A model generated the notes under the pieces. The model saw nothing but the letters and a program-made list of their open reading frames with translations. It was not told the origin of the DNA and did not search any database. Of a stretch of DNA of 59,929 nucleotides, positions 46,991 through 55,535 are shown piece by piece (within the stretch, counting starts at the first letter, position 1; every line of letters begins with the position of its first letter). The position numbers were made by a program, and so were the translations under genes. Source of the stretch: Chitinophaga pinensis (GTDB lineage Bacteria; Bacteroidota; Bacteroidia; Chitinophagales; Chitinophagaceae); assembly GCA_945865645.1 (NCBI GenBank), contig CAMBEI010000008.1, positions 1-59,929 of the forward strand. Reading direction: 5' to 3'.

Positions 46991-47332
46991 ATGAACACAT
47001 TTATTAAAAGCGTAAAAGAAGAAAATCAAATAATAATCATTGAAACAAATGGCTATTTAAACAATGAAGGAGGGGAGGCGATATCTGCAATTTGTTATGA
47101 AAAGATAAAAATCGGCCACCATAAATTTTTAATTAACATGGCAGGCACCAAAGTGGTTAACAGTATTGGTGTGTCGATTTTAATTGAGATCATTGAAAAA
47201 TTGCAAGAAGTAGATGGGAGAATTGGGTACTATAACTTAGCGCCAATTGTTGTAAAAACATTCAATATTATGGGCCTTACTAAATATTCTACTGTATTTA
47301 CTACGGAAGAAGAAGCAGTGGGTACGTTATAA
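46991..47332 (+). CDS. STAS-domain anti-sigma factor antagonist (RsbV-like)
   Basis: The 113-residue STAS protein carries the phosphorylation site in VVNSIGVSIL, where Ser58 matches the serine that RsbW-type kinases modify. It is the expected switch between the kinase and the SpoIIE phosphatase encoded just before it. Its stop codon overlaps the cyclase ATG (TAATG), so the cyclase is translated with the switch. Confidence 0.87.
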   Translation: MNTFIKSVKEENQIIIIETNGYLNNEGGEAISAICYEKIKIGHHKFLINMAGTKVVNSIGVSILIEIIEKLQEVDGRIGYYNLAPIVVKTFNIMGLTKYSTVFTTEEEAVGTL

Positions 47333-49464
47333 TGAGTAAGCAATTTAATATAAACGAGTTACAGCTTAAGTATCTTGAATTAGAGACATTGTTAGATATA
47401 ACTAATGAGTTAAATTCTTTTGAAAATGTTTCTATCTTATTACAAGAAATACTTGTTAAATCTTGTGCAGTTTTAAATGCTTCTTCAGGTTTGATTTTAA
47501 TGCAGAATAATAATTCTGATTTATTTCAAATCGAAGCGGAGTTTAATATTAATGTAGAAGCTTTAAAGGGTACTATATTTAATAAGAAGATAGGATTCTT
47601 TAATGAAGTGAATCAAAATCACAAACCGATTTATGTTCAAATTGTAGATGATCCCTTTTTAGCAAGAACCAATTGCACGCATGGGTTAATTGCACCTTTA
47701 CTTGATAAAAAAAATTTACTAGGGGTTATTGTCTTATTTGACAAGGAATCAAGGTTTGGCATATCGACATTTGATGAATCAGATGCCAATATGCTTTTTG
47801 CTATTGCTTCTCAATCCGGGGTAGCTTATAACAATATTAAATTAATAGAAAATATCAAGGAGGCTAAAACCTTTAATGATAATATTATGCAATCTATTGT
47901 TACAGGGGTATTCACAACGAATTTGATGGGTGAAATTAATCACGTTAATCGTGCAGCAGCAGCTATTATTAATTTAGAAAGAGAAATGGTAATAGGAAAT
48001 CATTATGAATATGTATTTGAGTCAAATGAAATCATTAATCAATTAATTTCAAAATGTGAAGTTGAGCTAGAAACTGTTTCAGAAACACAGATACAAATTG
48101 ATTGCAATGGAAAATCGACATCTGTAAATATTTCAGTGTCACCTTTGTTGAATGATTTAAATGAACCCATTGGTTCGGTGGTAGCATTGGAAGATTTATC
48201 CAATTTGAATAAATTAAAATCTACTTTTAAAAAATATGTTTCCAAACAAATTGTTGATCAATTATTGGAAAACGAAGATCTCTTAAATTTAGGTGGGCAA
48301 GAACAAGAAGCCACCATTTTATTTTCAGATATAAGAGGTTTTACTTCAATGTCTGAAACCATGACGCCTAAGGAAGTGGTAGAAACCTTAAATGAATATT
48401 TTAATCTAATGATTGAAATAATATTTAAGTACAATGGCACACTCGATAAAATTATTGGGGATGCTTTAATGGTAATTTATGGTGCCCCCAATTCAACAGG
48501 AAAGGATACTGAAAATGCAGTGCTTACTGCTATTGAAATGCAGGAAAAATTAATTGAATTTAATCAACTTCGAATTATTCATTCCAAACCGCCCATTACT
48601 ATTGGTATTGGTATTAATAGTGGAAAAGTCATAAGTGGCAATATTGGATCTAGACAACAAATGAACTTTACAGTTATTGGAGATTCTGTGAACCTAGCAT
48701 CTCGTTTGTGTTCTGTTGCGGCTTCTAATGAAATTATTGTTTCTGATGTTGTATGGAAACAAGTAAAAGCAAACAAATTGCTTAAAGGAAAAAAATTAAC
48801 TCCTGTAAAAGTTAAAGGTAAAATAAAGCCTATTGAAATTAAAGAGATATTATACCATAGACCTCCATTTGATTATGAACAAGCTTTTTTAAAAATAGAA
48901 ATTTTTTTGATAACTCATTTACCTATTAATTATACTTATCACACAATTGATCATATAAGAGATGTGGTGGAGCAATCTGAAAAAATAGCTATTAAGGAAA
49001 ATATGAGTCTTGCGGAAATTAAGGATATAAAACTAGCAGCTTGGTTGCATGATGTAGGTTATATATGGTCTCCTATGAGACATGAAGCTAGAGGTGCTGA
49101 ATACGCAACCGCTATTTTAACAGCGCTCAATTTACCAAAAGCAAAAATTAATACAATAACAGGAATGATTATGGCCACTAACATACCACAATCTCCTAAA
49201 AATTTATATGAACAAATCATTTGCGATGCAGATTTAGATTATTTAGGCAGAGAAGATTATGAAAAAAATAGCAATAATTTGTTACAAGAAATACAGTTAA
49301 ATAAAAAAATTACAGATTTGGAATGGCTTACCATTCAAAATAAATTTTTAATGGCACATCACTATTTTACCCAGTATTCACAAAAAAGCAGAAAAGAGAA
49401 AAAACATGTAAGACTAAAACTAATACAAAAACAAATAAAAGCTATAAAAAATGGCACAAGCTAG
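47332..49464 (+). CDS. GAF-PAS-class III adenylate cyclase-HD domain fusion
   Basis: The 710-residue soluble protein has a GAF domain (about 15-170), a PAS domain (about 180-290), a class III cyclase domain (about 322-505) and a C-terminal HD domain (about 535-685). The metal aspartates are Asp333 (FSDIRGF) and Asp377 (IIGDALM). Lys373 and Asp451 fit adenine recognition, and Asn454 and Arg458 (DSVNLASR) are the transition-state pair. The HD motif is His573-Asp574 (WLHDVGY) with further His and Asp in YHTIDH and CDADLDYLG. It can be predicted to make cAMP. The HD part may hydrolyse a nucleotide or be regulatory. The next gene overlaps by 14 bp. Confidence 0.88.
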   Translation: MSKQFNINELQLKYLELETLLDITNELNSFENVSILLQEILVKSCAVLNASSGLILMQNNNSDLFQIEAEFNINVEALKGTIFNKKIGFFNEVNQNHKPIYVQIVDDPFLARTNCTHGLIAPLLDKKNLLGVIVLFDKESRFGISTFDESDANMLFAIASQSGVAYNNIKLIENIKEAKTFNDNIMQSIVTGVFTTNLMGEINHVNRAAAAIINLEREMVIGNHYEYVFESNEIINQLISKCEVELETVSETQIQIDCNGKSTSVNISVSPLLNDLNEPIGSVVALEDLSNLNKLKSTFKKYVSKQIVDQLLENEDLLNLGGQEQEATILFSDIRGFTSMSETMTPKEVVETLNEYFNLMIEIIFKYNGTLDKIIGDALMVIYGAPNSTGKDTENAVLTAIEMQEKLIEFNQLRIIHSKPPITIGIGINSGKVISGNIGSRQQMNFTVIGDSVNLASRLCSVAASNEIIVSDVVWKQVKANKLLKGKKLTPVKVKGKIKPIEIKEILYHRPPFDYEQAFLKIEIFLITHLPINYTYHTIDHIRDVVEQSEKIAIKENMSLAEIKDIKLAAWLHDVGYIWSPMRHEARGAEYATAILTALNLPKAKINTITGMIMATNIPQSPKNLYEQIICDADLDYLGREDYEKNSNNLLQEIQLNKKITDLEWLTIQNKFLMAHHYFTQYSQKSRKEKKHVRLKLIQKQIKAIKNGTS

Positions 49465-50155
49465 ACATAGTGTACACAAAACAAATTTTCAGTTGGATCG
49501 CATTTCATTTTTTACTGATGGTGTTTTTGCGATTGCAATCACATTATTGGTTATTGAATTTAAAGTCCCTGTAATTGAACACCCTACAGATCATTTACTT
49601 TGGGATGCACTCAAGGAAATGGCATGGAAATTACTAGGATTTATAATTAGCTTTTGCATTGTTGGTTATTATTGGTCCGTACATCATCGAATTTTCGGCT
49701 ATGTTAAAAAGTACACTTCAAGGTTAGTATGGTTGAATTTATTGTTTTTATTTTCAGTGGTATTATTACCATTTACTTCCGGATTACTAGGCGAGTATGC
49801 TTCTGAAACCGAATTACGTTTACCTTATGCAATATATGTAATCAATATATGTCTAACTGCTTTTATGAATGCACTCTTGTGGCTTTACCTAAGCAATCAT
49901 AATTTAGATTTATTAACACATAAAATTTCAAAAAATAGAATTTTACTAGGATTATATTTTACGTTAGTTGTACCCATTATATTTCTTATTTCATTGGGAT
50001 TGATTTTTTTTTATCCTACTCTAGGGAGATTAGTTCCTTTATTTATACCCCTTATTTTAAAATATGGAATGAATGGATTAAGCTCCCGAGCTAATATTAA
50101 TGAGATACTACCAAACGAATCCCCATTAAATAATTTGGACAGCTCAAGCGAATAG
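49451..50155 (+). CDS. TMEM175/DUF1211-type potassium channel-like protein
   Basis: The 234-residue protein has about six transmembrane helices. Near the N-terminus is the TMEM175 signature RISFFTDGVFAIAITLLVIEFKVP (usual form FSDGVFAIAITLL). Bacterial TMEM175 proteins form tetrameric K+ channels. The frame overlaps the cyclase gene by 14 bp, so it belongs to the signalling operon. A cAMP- or stress-linked ion flux is possible but is inference. Confidence 0.85.
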   Translation: MAQARHSVHKTNFQLDRISFFTDGVFAIAITLLVIEFKVPVIEHPTDHLLWDALKEMAWKLLGFIISFCIVGYYWSVHHRIFGYVKKYTSRLVWLNLLFLFSVVLLPFTSGLLGEYASETELRLPYAIYVINICLTAFMNALLWLYLSNHNLDLLTHKISKNRILLGLYFTLVVPIIFLISLGLIFFYPTLGRLVPLFIPLILKYGMNGLSSRANINEILPNESPLNNLDSSSE

Positions 50156-50207
50156 AGCCGCTAGAATCCGTGGAGATTTAAACCACGTAAAACCTTAATC
50201 AATTCCT

Positions 50208-50450
50208 CTACCGCAATTCTTCAAACTCAATATAATCCTCCTTGCTTGGCTTATGGGGTATATCTTTCGAATTTTTTTCTTCCCCACCCCCTGGCTGCTT
50301 TTTCAAGTGCTCATTCATCACATTTTGCATTTCCCCCATTTTTTGACTAACCTGTTTGCTGGTTTTATACAAAGGAATGATAAAATCAAAAATCACCTTA
50401 TATATTAAATACAGTACAAATAACTCAAATATGCCTTTAATTAAACCCAT
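50208..50450 (-). CDS. DUF4834 family small membrane protein
   Basis: About 80 residues. One N-terminal transmembrane helix (GIFELFVLYLIYKVIFDFIIPLY) is followed by a charged tail with KKQPGGGEE and IEFEELR at the end, the pattern of DUF4834, a Bacteroidota family of unknown function. A -7 box TACCTTTG (50455-50462, minus strand) followed by CAAA stands directly before the ATG at 50450, so I prefer this start to the frame's first ATG at 50480. Confidence 0.75.
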   Translation of the reverse strand: MGLIKGIFELFVLYLIYKVIFDFIIPLYKTSKQVSQKMGEMQNVMNEHLKKQPGGGEEKNSKDIPHKPSKEDYIEFEELR

Positions 50451-50454
50451 TTTG

Positions 50455-50462
50455 CAAAGGTA
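50455..50462 (-). promoter_or_regulatory. -7 box abutting the DUF4834 start
   Basis: TACCTTTG-CAAA-ATG on the minus strand, the same arrangement as before the first rhomboid gene. Confidence 0.4.
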
Positions 50463-50530
50463 ATTAATCAACCAACCCAAATCATGTTAAAATTTGCCCA
50501 TATCATAAAATCATAGATAAATTCTTTACA

Positions 50531-50563
50531 TTTTGGCAATTACAGGTCCTTTCTATATATTTG
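50531..50563 (+). promoter_or_regulatory. promoter of the rimP-nusA-infB operon
   Basis: TTTTG (50531-50535), a 20-bp spacer and TATATTTG (50556-50563) make a textbook Bacteroidota promoter. The transcript should begin near 50570 and give a leader of about 50 nt that contains the hairpin below. Confidence 0.7.
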
Positions 50564-50582
50564 CAGTAGACAAAGAAGCAAT

Positions 50583-50608
50583 AGAAGGGAACGGAGGCGT
50601 TCCCTTCT
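50583..50608 (+). promoter_or_regulatory. perfect 11-bp leader hairpin before rimP
   Basis: AGAAGGGAACG pairs without mismatch with CGTTCCCTTCT across a GAGG loop. It ends 9 nt before the rimP ATG and is followed by TCTTTT. It could act as an attenuator or block ribosome access. Confidence 0.6.
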
Positions 50609-50617
50609 TCTTTTATC

Positions 50618-51082
50618 ATGACTCAGGATACACAAATACAGGCAGTAGAAAACTTGATTGGGCCGTTACTAAAGGACGATATTTTTTTGGTGTACATTAA
50701 AATAAAACCTACCAACAATTTTAAAATATATTTAGATGCTGATGGTGGACTAGGTATAGAAAAATGTATAAAAATAAACCGGGCATTGTATAAAATTATG
50801 GAAGAAATGGGGATGTACCCAGATGGCGATTTTTCGCTAGAAGTTAGCAGCCCTGGTTTAGACGAACCCTTAAAACTTTTACGTCAGTATATAAAAAATA
50901 TTGGTAGAGAAGTAGAAGTAATTACCAATGATGAGGTGAAAAAAGAAGGACGACTAACAGCGGTAACCGAAGAAAAAATTAATATAGAATATACCGAAGG
51001 AAAAGGTAAAAAAGCATTGCTAATAAAAGACGAAATTTACTTTACTAATATTAAACAAACCAAGATTCAAATAAAAATTTAA
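50618..51082 (+). CDS. rimP: ribosome maturation factor RimP
   Basis: The 154-residue protein helps assemble the 30S subunit. It has the RimP N-terminal alpha/beta domain with DGGLGIEKCIKINRALYKIMEE and the LEVSSPGLDEPLK motif, then a C-terminal SH3-like barrel (GREVEVITNDEVKKEGRLTAV). It is first in the conserved rimP-nusA-infB order. The start follows a strong hairpin. Confidence 0.94.
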   Translation: MTQDTQIQAVENLIGPLLKDDIFLVYIKIKPTNNFKIYLDADGGLGIEKCIKINRALYKIMEEMGMYPDGDFSLEVSSPGLDEPLKLLRQYIKNIGREVEVITNDEVKKEGRLTAVTEEKINIEYTEGKGKKALLIKDEIYFTNIKQTKIQIKI

Positions 51083-51103
51083 TTATTAAATAAACCCCCA
51101 AAA

Positions 51104-51144
51104 CCGGCGGGAAAACATTTCGATAATTTATCGAGAAATGCCGG
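51104..51144 (+). promoter_or_regulatory. stem-loop before nusA
   Basis: CATTTCGATAA (51116-51126) pairs with TTATCG..AAATG (51128-51140, a 2-nt bulge), with CCGG flanks (51104-51107 and 51141-51144) that can pair outside. It buries the first possible ATG (51138), which favours the ATG at 51153 as the nusA start. Confidence 0.5.
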
Positions 51145-51152
51145 AGCGGAAT

Positions 51153-52403
51153 ATGGCAAGTATTAATTTAATCGATTCCTTTCAGGAATTTAAAGATGCA
51201 GAAAACATCGATCGGCCCACGCTGATGAAGGTAATGGAAGACGTGTTTAAAACACTTATCCGTAAAAAATACGGTAGCGACGAATGTTTTGACGTAATTG
51301 TTAATGATCAAAAAGGCGATTTAGAAATTTTTCGCCGTCGTACGATTGTGGATGACGATGATTTGTATAATACCCTTACCGAAATAGAGTACAAGGATGC
51401 TATTAAAATTGAACCCGATTATCAGGTTGGAGAAGAGCTGTACGAAGAAGTAGATATTCAAAAAGAATTTGGTCGTCGGGCTATTTTAGCCGGCAAACAA
51501 ACATTAGCAGCACGTATCAACGATTTAAAGAAAAACATCTTGATAAAAAAATATGAAGATCGTGTAGGTGAAATTGTGAGCGGCGAAGTTTATCAGGTAT
51601 GGAAAAAAGAAGTGCTATTATTAGATGAGGAAGGCAATGAAATTTTACTACCCAAATCAGAACAAATACCAAGCGATTACTTTAAGAAAGGCGAAAGCGT
51701 AAGAGGGGTTGTAAAAAAAGTAGAGCTAAAAAATAGCCAAGCAGTAATTATATTATCTCGAACAAGCCCTGCATTTTTAGAAAAATTATTAGAGATTGAA
51801 GTGCCAGAAATTTTTGACGGATTAATTGTAGTAAAGAAAATTGTACGCGACCCAGGCGAAAGAGCAAAAGTTGCTGTAGAAAGTTACGATGATAGAATTG
51901 ATCCTGTTGGCGCCTGCGTAGGTATGAAAGGAAGTAGAATTCATGGTATTGTGCGCGAATTAAAGAATGAAAATATTGATGTAATAAACTGGACTAGTAA
52001 TACCCAATTATTAATTCAACGTTCACTAACACCGGCCAAAATTACCAGCATGGAACTGGATAATGAAAAAATGCACGCAAGCGTATATTTAAAACCCGAC
52101 CAAATATCACTAGCCATTGGACGTAGGGGTGTTAATATTAAACTTGCTTGCGAACTTACCGGATATGAAATTGATGTGTTCCGTGATAGCGAAGGCGAAG
52201 TAGATGAATTTGATATTGACTTAGATGAATTTACAGATGAAATTGAACCATGGATAATTGATGAACTTAAAAGAGTGGGTTGCGATACCGGCCGCTCCGT
52301 ACTAGAACTAAGTGCAGAGGAACTAGAACGCAGAACAGATTTAGAAAAAGAAACCATTGCAGAATTAAGAAGAATACTGAAGGAAGAATTTGAAAAAGAA
52401 TAA
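51153..52403 (+). CDS. nusA: transcription termination/antitermination factor NusA
   Basis: About 416 residues. The N-terminal RNA polymerase-binding domain begins MASINLIDSFQEFKDAENIDRP. An S1 domain (GEIVSGEVYQVWKKEVLL) follows, then two KH domains with DPVGACVGMKGSRI and ISLAIGRRGVNIKLA, and an acidic linker. A single helix-hairpin-helix-like C-terminal segment ends it. It controls pausing and termination. I chose the ATG at 51153 over 51138 because homologues start here and the earlier ATG lies in a hairpin. Confidence 0.94.
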   Translation: MASINLIDSFQEFKDAENIDRPTLMKVMEDVFKTLIRKKYGSDECFDVIVNDQKGDLEIFRRRTIVDDDDLYNTLTEIEYKDAIKIEPDYQVGEELYEEVDIQKEFGRRAILAGKQTLAARINDLKKNILIKKYEDRVGEIVSGEVYQVWKKEVLLLDEEGNEILLPKSEQIPSDYFKKGESVRGVVKKVELKNSQAVIILSRTSPAFLEKLLEIEVPEIFDGLIVVKKIVRDPGERAKVAVESYDDRIDPVGACVGMKGSRIHGIVRELKNENIDVINWTSNTQLLIQRSLTPAKITSMELDNEKMHASVYLKPDQISLAIGRRGVNIKLACELTGYEIDVFRDSEGEVDEFDIDLDEFTDEIEPWIIDELKRVGCDTGRSVLELSAEELERRTDLEKETIAELRRILKEEFEKE

Positions 52404-52456
52404 AAAATATTTTATATTAAGTAAAAGATTCATTCAGAAAACTAAAAGAAAAATTA

Positions 52457-52477
52457 GTCCGAGTTTTTACATCGGAC
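52457..52477 (+). promoter_or_regulatory. stem-loop before infB
   Basis: GTCCGA / TCGGAC, a perfect 6-bp stem with a 9-nt loop, ends 13 nt before the infB ATG. Confidence 0.4.
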
Positions 52478-52490
52478 AAACAAAAAAAGA

Positions 52491-55397
52491 ATGTCAGAAC
52501 TAACAACACCAAGGTTAATGGCAGCCGCCAAAGAGTTTAACATAGGTAAAGATACCTTGGTAGACTTTCTTATAGCCAAAGGATTTGGAGACGAAGATCT
52601 GAAACCTACGTCCAAACTAACGGAACCCATGTACCGTGTTTTGCAAACAGAGTTTCAGCAGGATAAGGCGGCGCACGAAAAAGCGATGCAAATTGACCTC
52701 CCCAAAGGAGCTAATGCCGCTGATTTTAAAAAGAAAAAAGACGAACAGGATCTCTCTTTTTCAAAGAAAGAAACAAAAGCAAAACCAGCAGAAGAAGTAA
52801 AATCGGTAACAGCTGCTGTGGTAGAACCAATAATATCAGAACCTACAAAACCTGCCGAAAAAATAATTGTAGAAGTTAAAGTGCCAGAATCACCTAGTGT
52901 ACCATTAACAAAAGTAAAATCGCCTGCACTAGAAACACTAAAAGTGCTGGATAAAATAGATTTAGATAAAATAGAATCTTCTACTAGGCCCAAAAAATCA
53001 ACAAAAAAAGAACCTGCAAAAGAAGAAGAGAAGAAAAAAGAAGAAACACCAACAATAGCTCCTAAAAAAGGTAAAAAAACCGAGCCTACAGCAGAAGTTA
53101 AATCAGCAGAAAAACAAATTGAAATAATATCAGAACAAATAACAGAAACAGCCGCTCCCGTTATTGAAAATATAGAAATAAAAAAATTATCAGGGCCTAA
53201 AATAATGGGTAAAATTGAATTACCTGTTGATAATGATACCCGACCAAAAAAAGGAAATGACGAAAAGCGTAAGCGTAAACGTATTCCCATGGATAAAAAA
53301 CCTGGCGCGCAGCAATCACCAGGAATAGGGCAAGGACTGGGACAATCAACTCAAAATCGCCGTCCAGGTGGAAGCACTACCGGAACAGGCGCCTCAAACA
53401 GAACAGGAGGTGGCCAAAGAGGCAGCTCCACAGGTGGTGGCAAATTTAATCGGGGAGCAACGGGTGCAACACCAGGAAGAAGAGAAGATAAAGTAATTGA
53501 CGCAAAAGAAATTCAAGATAAACTTAAAGAAACACAAGCTAAACTAGCTGGTGCTGGCGGACGAGGGAAAAGCTTAAAAGCAAAATATCGTAAAGCAAAA
53601 AGAGATGAACATGCAGAACTAGCAGGCACCGGAGGAGAGGAAAGTAACAAACTTCAGGTAACTGAGTATATATCCGTTAGTGAACTTGCAAGTTTAATGG
53701 ATGTAAGTTTTGCTGATGTTATAAGCAAGTGTATGAACCTAGGTATTATGGTTTCTATTAACCAACGCTTAGAAGCAGATGTAATTGAATTAGTGGCTAG
53801 TGAATTTAATTTTGAAGTGGAATTTATTGGTGTAGAAGATGCCGGAGATTTAAATAATGATGAAGTAGAAGATGCAGAAGCTGATTTAAAATCAAGGGCT
53901 CCAATTGTTACCATTATGGGGCACGTAGATCATGGTAAAACATCGCTGCTGGATTATATTCGTAATACCAATGTAATTGCTGGTGAGGCCGGAGGAATTA
54001 CTCAACATATAGGCGCATATGAAGTAACCTTAGCCGATGGTAGAAATATTACATTTTTAGATACCCCTGGTCACGAAGCTTTTACAGCTATGCGTGCCCG
54101 TGGTGCCAAGGTTACAGATATCGCAGTAATAGTTGTAGCTGCCGATGATGCAGTAATGCCACAAACCAAAGAAGCGATATCGCATGCACAAGCGGCTAAT
54201 GTGCCTATGATATTTGCCATTAATAAAATGGATAAAGATGGCGCCAATCCCGAAAAAATTAAAGAACAACTTTCTGGAATGAATGTTTTGGTAGAAAGCT
54301 GGGGCGGAAAATATCAAAGTCAAGAAATAAGTGCTAGAAATGGTCAGAATATTGACCTGTTAATGGAAAAAATATTATTAGAAACCGATATTCTTGAACT
54401 AAAGGCAAACCCCGACAGGGAAGCAAATGGTACCGTAATTGAAGCTACCCTAGATAAAGGTCGCGGCTATGTTGCAACTATACTTGTTCAAAACGGCACA
54501 TTAAAAGTGGGCGACATGATCGTTTCAGGTCAGTATTTTGGCAAGATAAAAGCGATGTACAACGAGCGTAATCAACGTGCCGAAATAGCTCCCCCATCAA
54601 CTCCTGTATTAATTTTAGGATTAAACGGCGCACCGCAGGCGGGCGAAACTTTTAAAGTGTATGCCAATGAAAGTGATGCTAGATCCAATGCATATAAAAG
54701 AGGCCAAATACTGCGGGAACAAGGAATGCGCGCCAGAAAACATATTACACTTGATGAAATTGGTCGTCGTTTAGCATTGGGCAGCTTTAAAGAACTTAAT
54801 GTAATTATTAAAGGAGATGTGGATGGATCGGTAGAAGCATTAAGTGATTCATTACAAAAATTAAGTACCGAAGAAGTTGTAATTAAAGTAATTCATAAAG
54901 CCGTGGGTGCTATTACCGAAAGTGACGTTACCCTAGCCAACGCTTCGGATGCTATTATTATCGGGTTTAATGTAAGGCCAGCTATACAAGCAGCTAAATT
55001 AGCCGAGCAAGAAGCTATACAAATAAAACTTTACTCTATTATTTACAATGCTATTGAAGAAATTAAGAACGCCATGGAGGGTATGCTTGAACCAGGTGTT
55101 GAAGAAAAAATACTGGCTAATGTAGAGATAAGGGAAGTGTATAAATTTGATAAAGCTAGCGTTGCCGGTTGTTTTGTTTTGGATGGTAAAATGGCAAGAA
55201 ATAATCGCATTAGATTAATTAGAGATGGTATTGTAATATTTACCGGAGAGCTAGGTAGTTTAAAAAGATTTAAAGACGATGCTAAAGAAGTCACCTCCAG
55301 CATGGAATGTGGTCTAACTGTTAGAAATTATAATGATATAAAAGTGGGAGATATTGTGGAAGCTTTTGAAGAAATTGAAGTTAAACGTACATTATAA
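52491..55397 (+). CDS. infB: translation initiation factor IF-2
   Basis: The 968-residue GTPase places initiator tRNA on the 30S subunit. The N-terminal third is a long low-complexity Lys/Glu/Pro region followed by a Gly/Arg/Ser-rich stretch (about 270-330). The G domain carries GHVDHGKT (G1), DTPGHEAF (G3) and NKMDKDGAN (G4). Domains II-IV follow, ending in [16 protein letters not shown]. The frame shows no break. Large antisense frames here are shadows of the biased codon use. Confidence 0.97.
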   Translation: MSELTTPRLMAAAKEFNIGKDTLVDFLIAKGFGDEDLKPTSKLTEPMYRVLQTEFQQDKAAHEKAMQIDLPKGANAADFKKKKDEQDLSFSKKETKAKPAEEVKSVTAAVVEPIISEPTKPAEKIIVEVKVPESPSVPLTKVKSPALETLKVLDKIDLDKIESSTRPKKSTKKEPAKEEEKKKEETPTIAPKKGKKTEPTAEVKSAEKQIEIISEQITETAAPVIENIEIKKLSGPKIMGKIELPVDNDTRPKKGNDEKRKRKRIPMDKKPGAQQSPGIGQGLGQSTQNRRPGGSTTGTGASNRTGGGQRGSSTGGGKFNRGATGATPGRREDKVIDAKEIQDKLKETQAKLAGAGGRGKSLKAKYRKAKRDEHAELAGTGGEESNKLQVTEYISVSELASLMDVSFADVISKCMNLGIMVSINQRLEADVIELVASEFNFEVEFIGVEDAGDLNNDEVEDAEADLKSRAPIVTIMGHVDHGKTSLLDYIRNTNVIAGEAGGITQHIGAYEVTLADGRNITFLDTPGHEAFTAMRARGAKVTDIAVIVVAADDAVMPQTKEAISHAQAANVPMIFAINKMDKDGANPEKIKEQLSGMNVLVESWGGKYQSQEISARNGQNIDLLMEKILLETDILELKANPDREANGTVIEATLDKGRGYVATILVQNGTLKVGDMIVSGQYFGKIKAMYNERNQRAEIAPPSTPVLILGLNGAPQAGETFKVYANESDARSNAYKRGQILREQGMRARKHITLDEIGRRLALGSFKELNVIIKGDVDGSVEALSDSLQKLSTEEVVIKVIHKAVGAITESDVTLANASDAIIIGFNVRPAIQAAKLAEQEAIQIKLYSIIYNAIEEIKNAMEGMLEPGVEEKILANVEIREVYKFDKASVAGCFVLDGKMARNNRIRLIRDGIVIFTGELGSLKRFKDDAKEVTSSMECGLTVRNYNDIKVGDIVEAFEEIEVKRTL

Positions 55398-55535
55398 ACT
55401 ATACCTTCCTTGTTTTTCCAAATCTTTTGTTAAATGAACAATAGTATAAGAAGATTTTTAAAACAGAGGTTTACTTTTGATAGCACTCTGCTAAAAATAA
55501 ACTCCATACAAACGGATATGATTAAAATTATTTTG

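Noticed and set aside
50156..50207. tRNA-like look of the gap after the TMEM175 gene
   Set aside because: Only a 5-bp CGTGG/CCACG stem is present. No acceptor or T arm can be drawn on either strand.
52655..53290. 211-residue antisense frame inside infB
   Set aside because: It lies opposite the Lys/Glu/Pro-rich part of IF-2. Its Ser/Phe/Val-rich product is the mirror of that bias and has no domain or promoter of its own.
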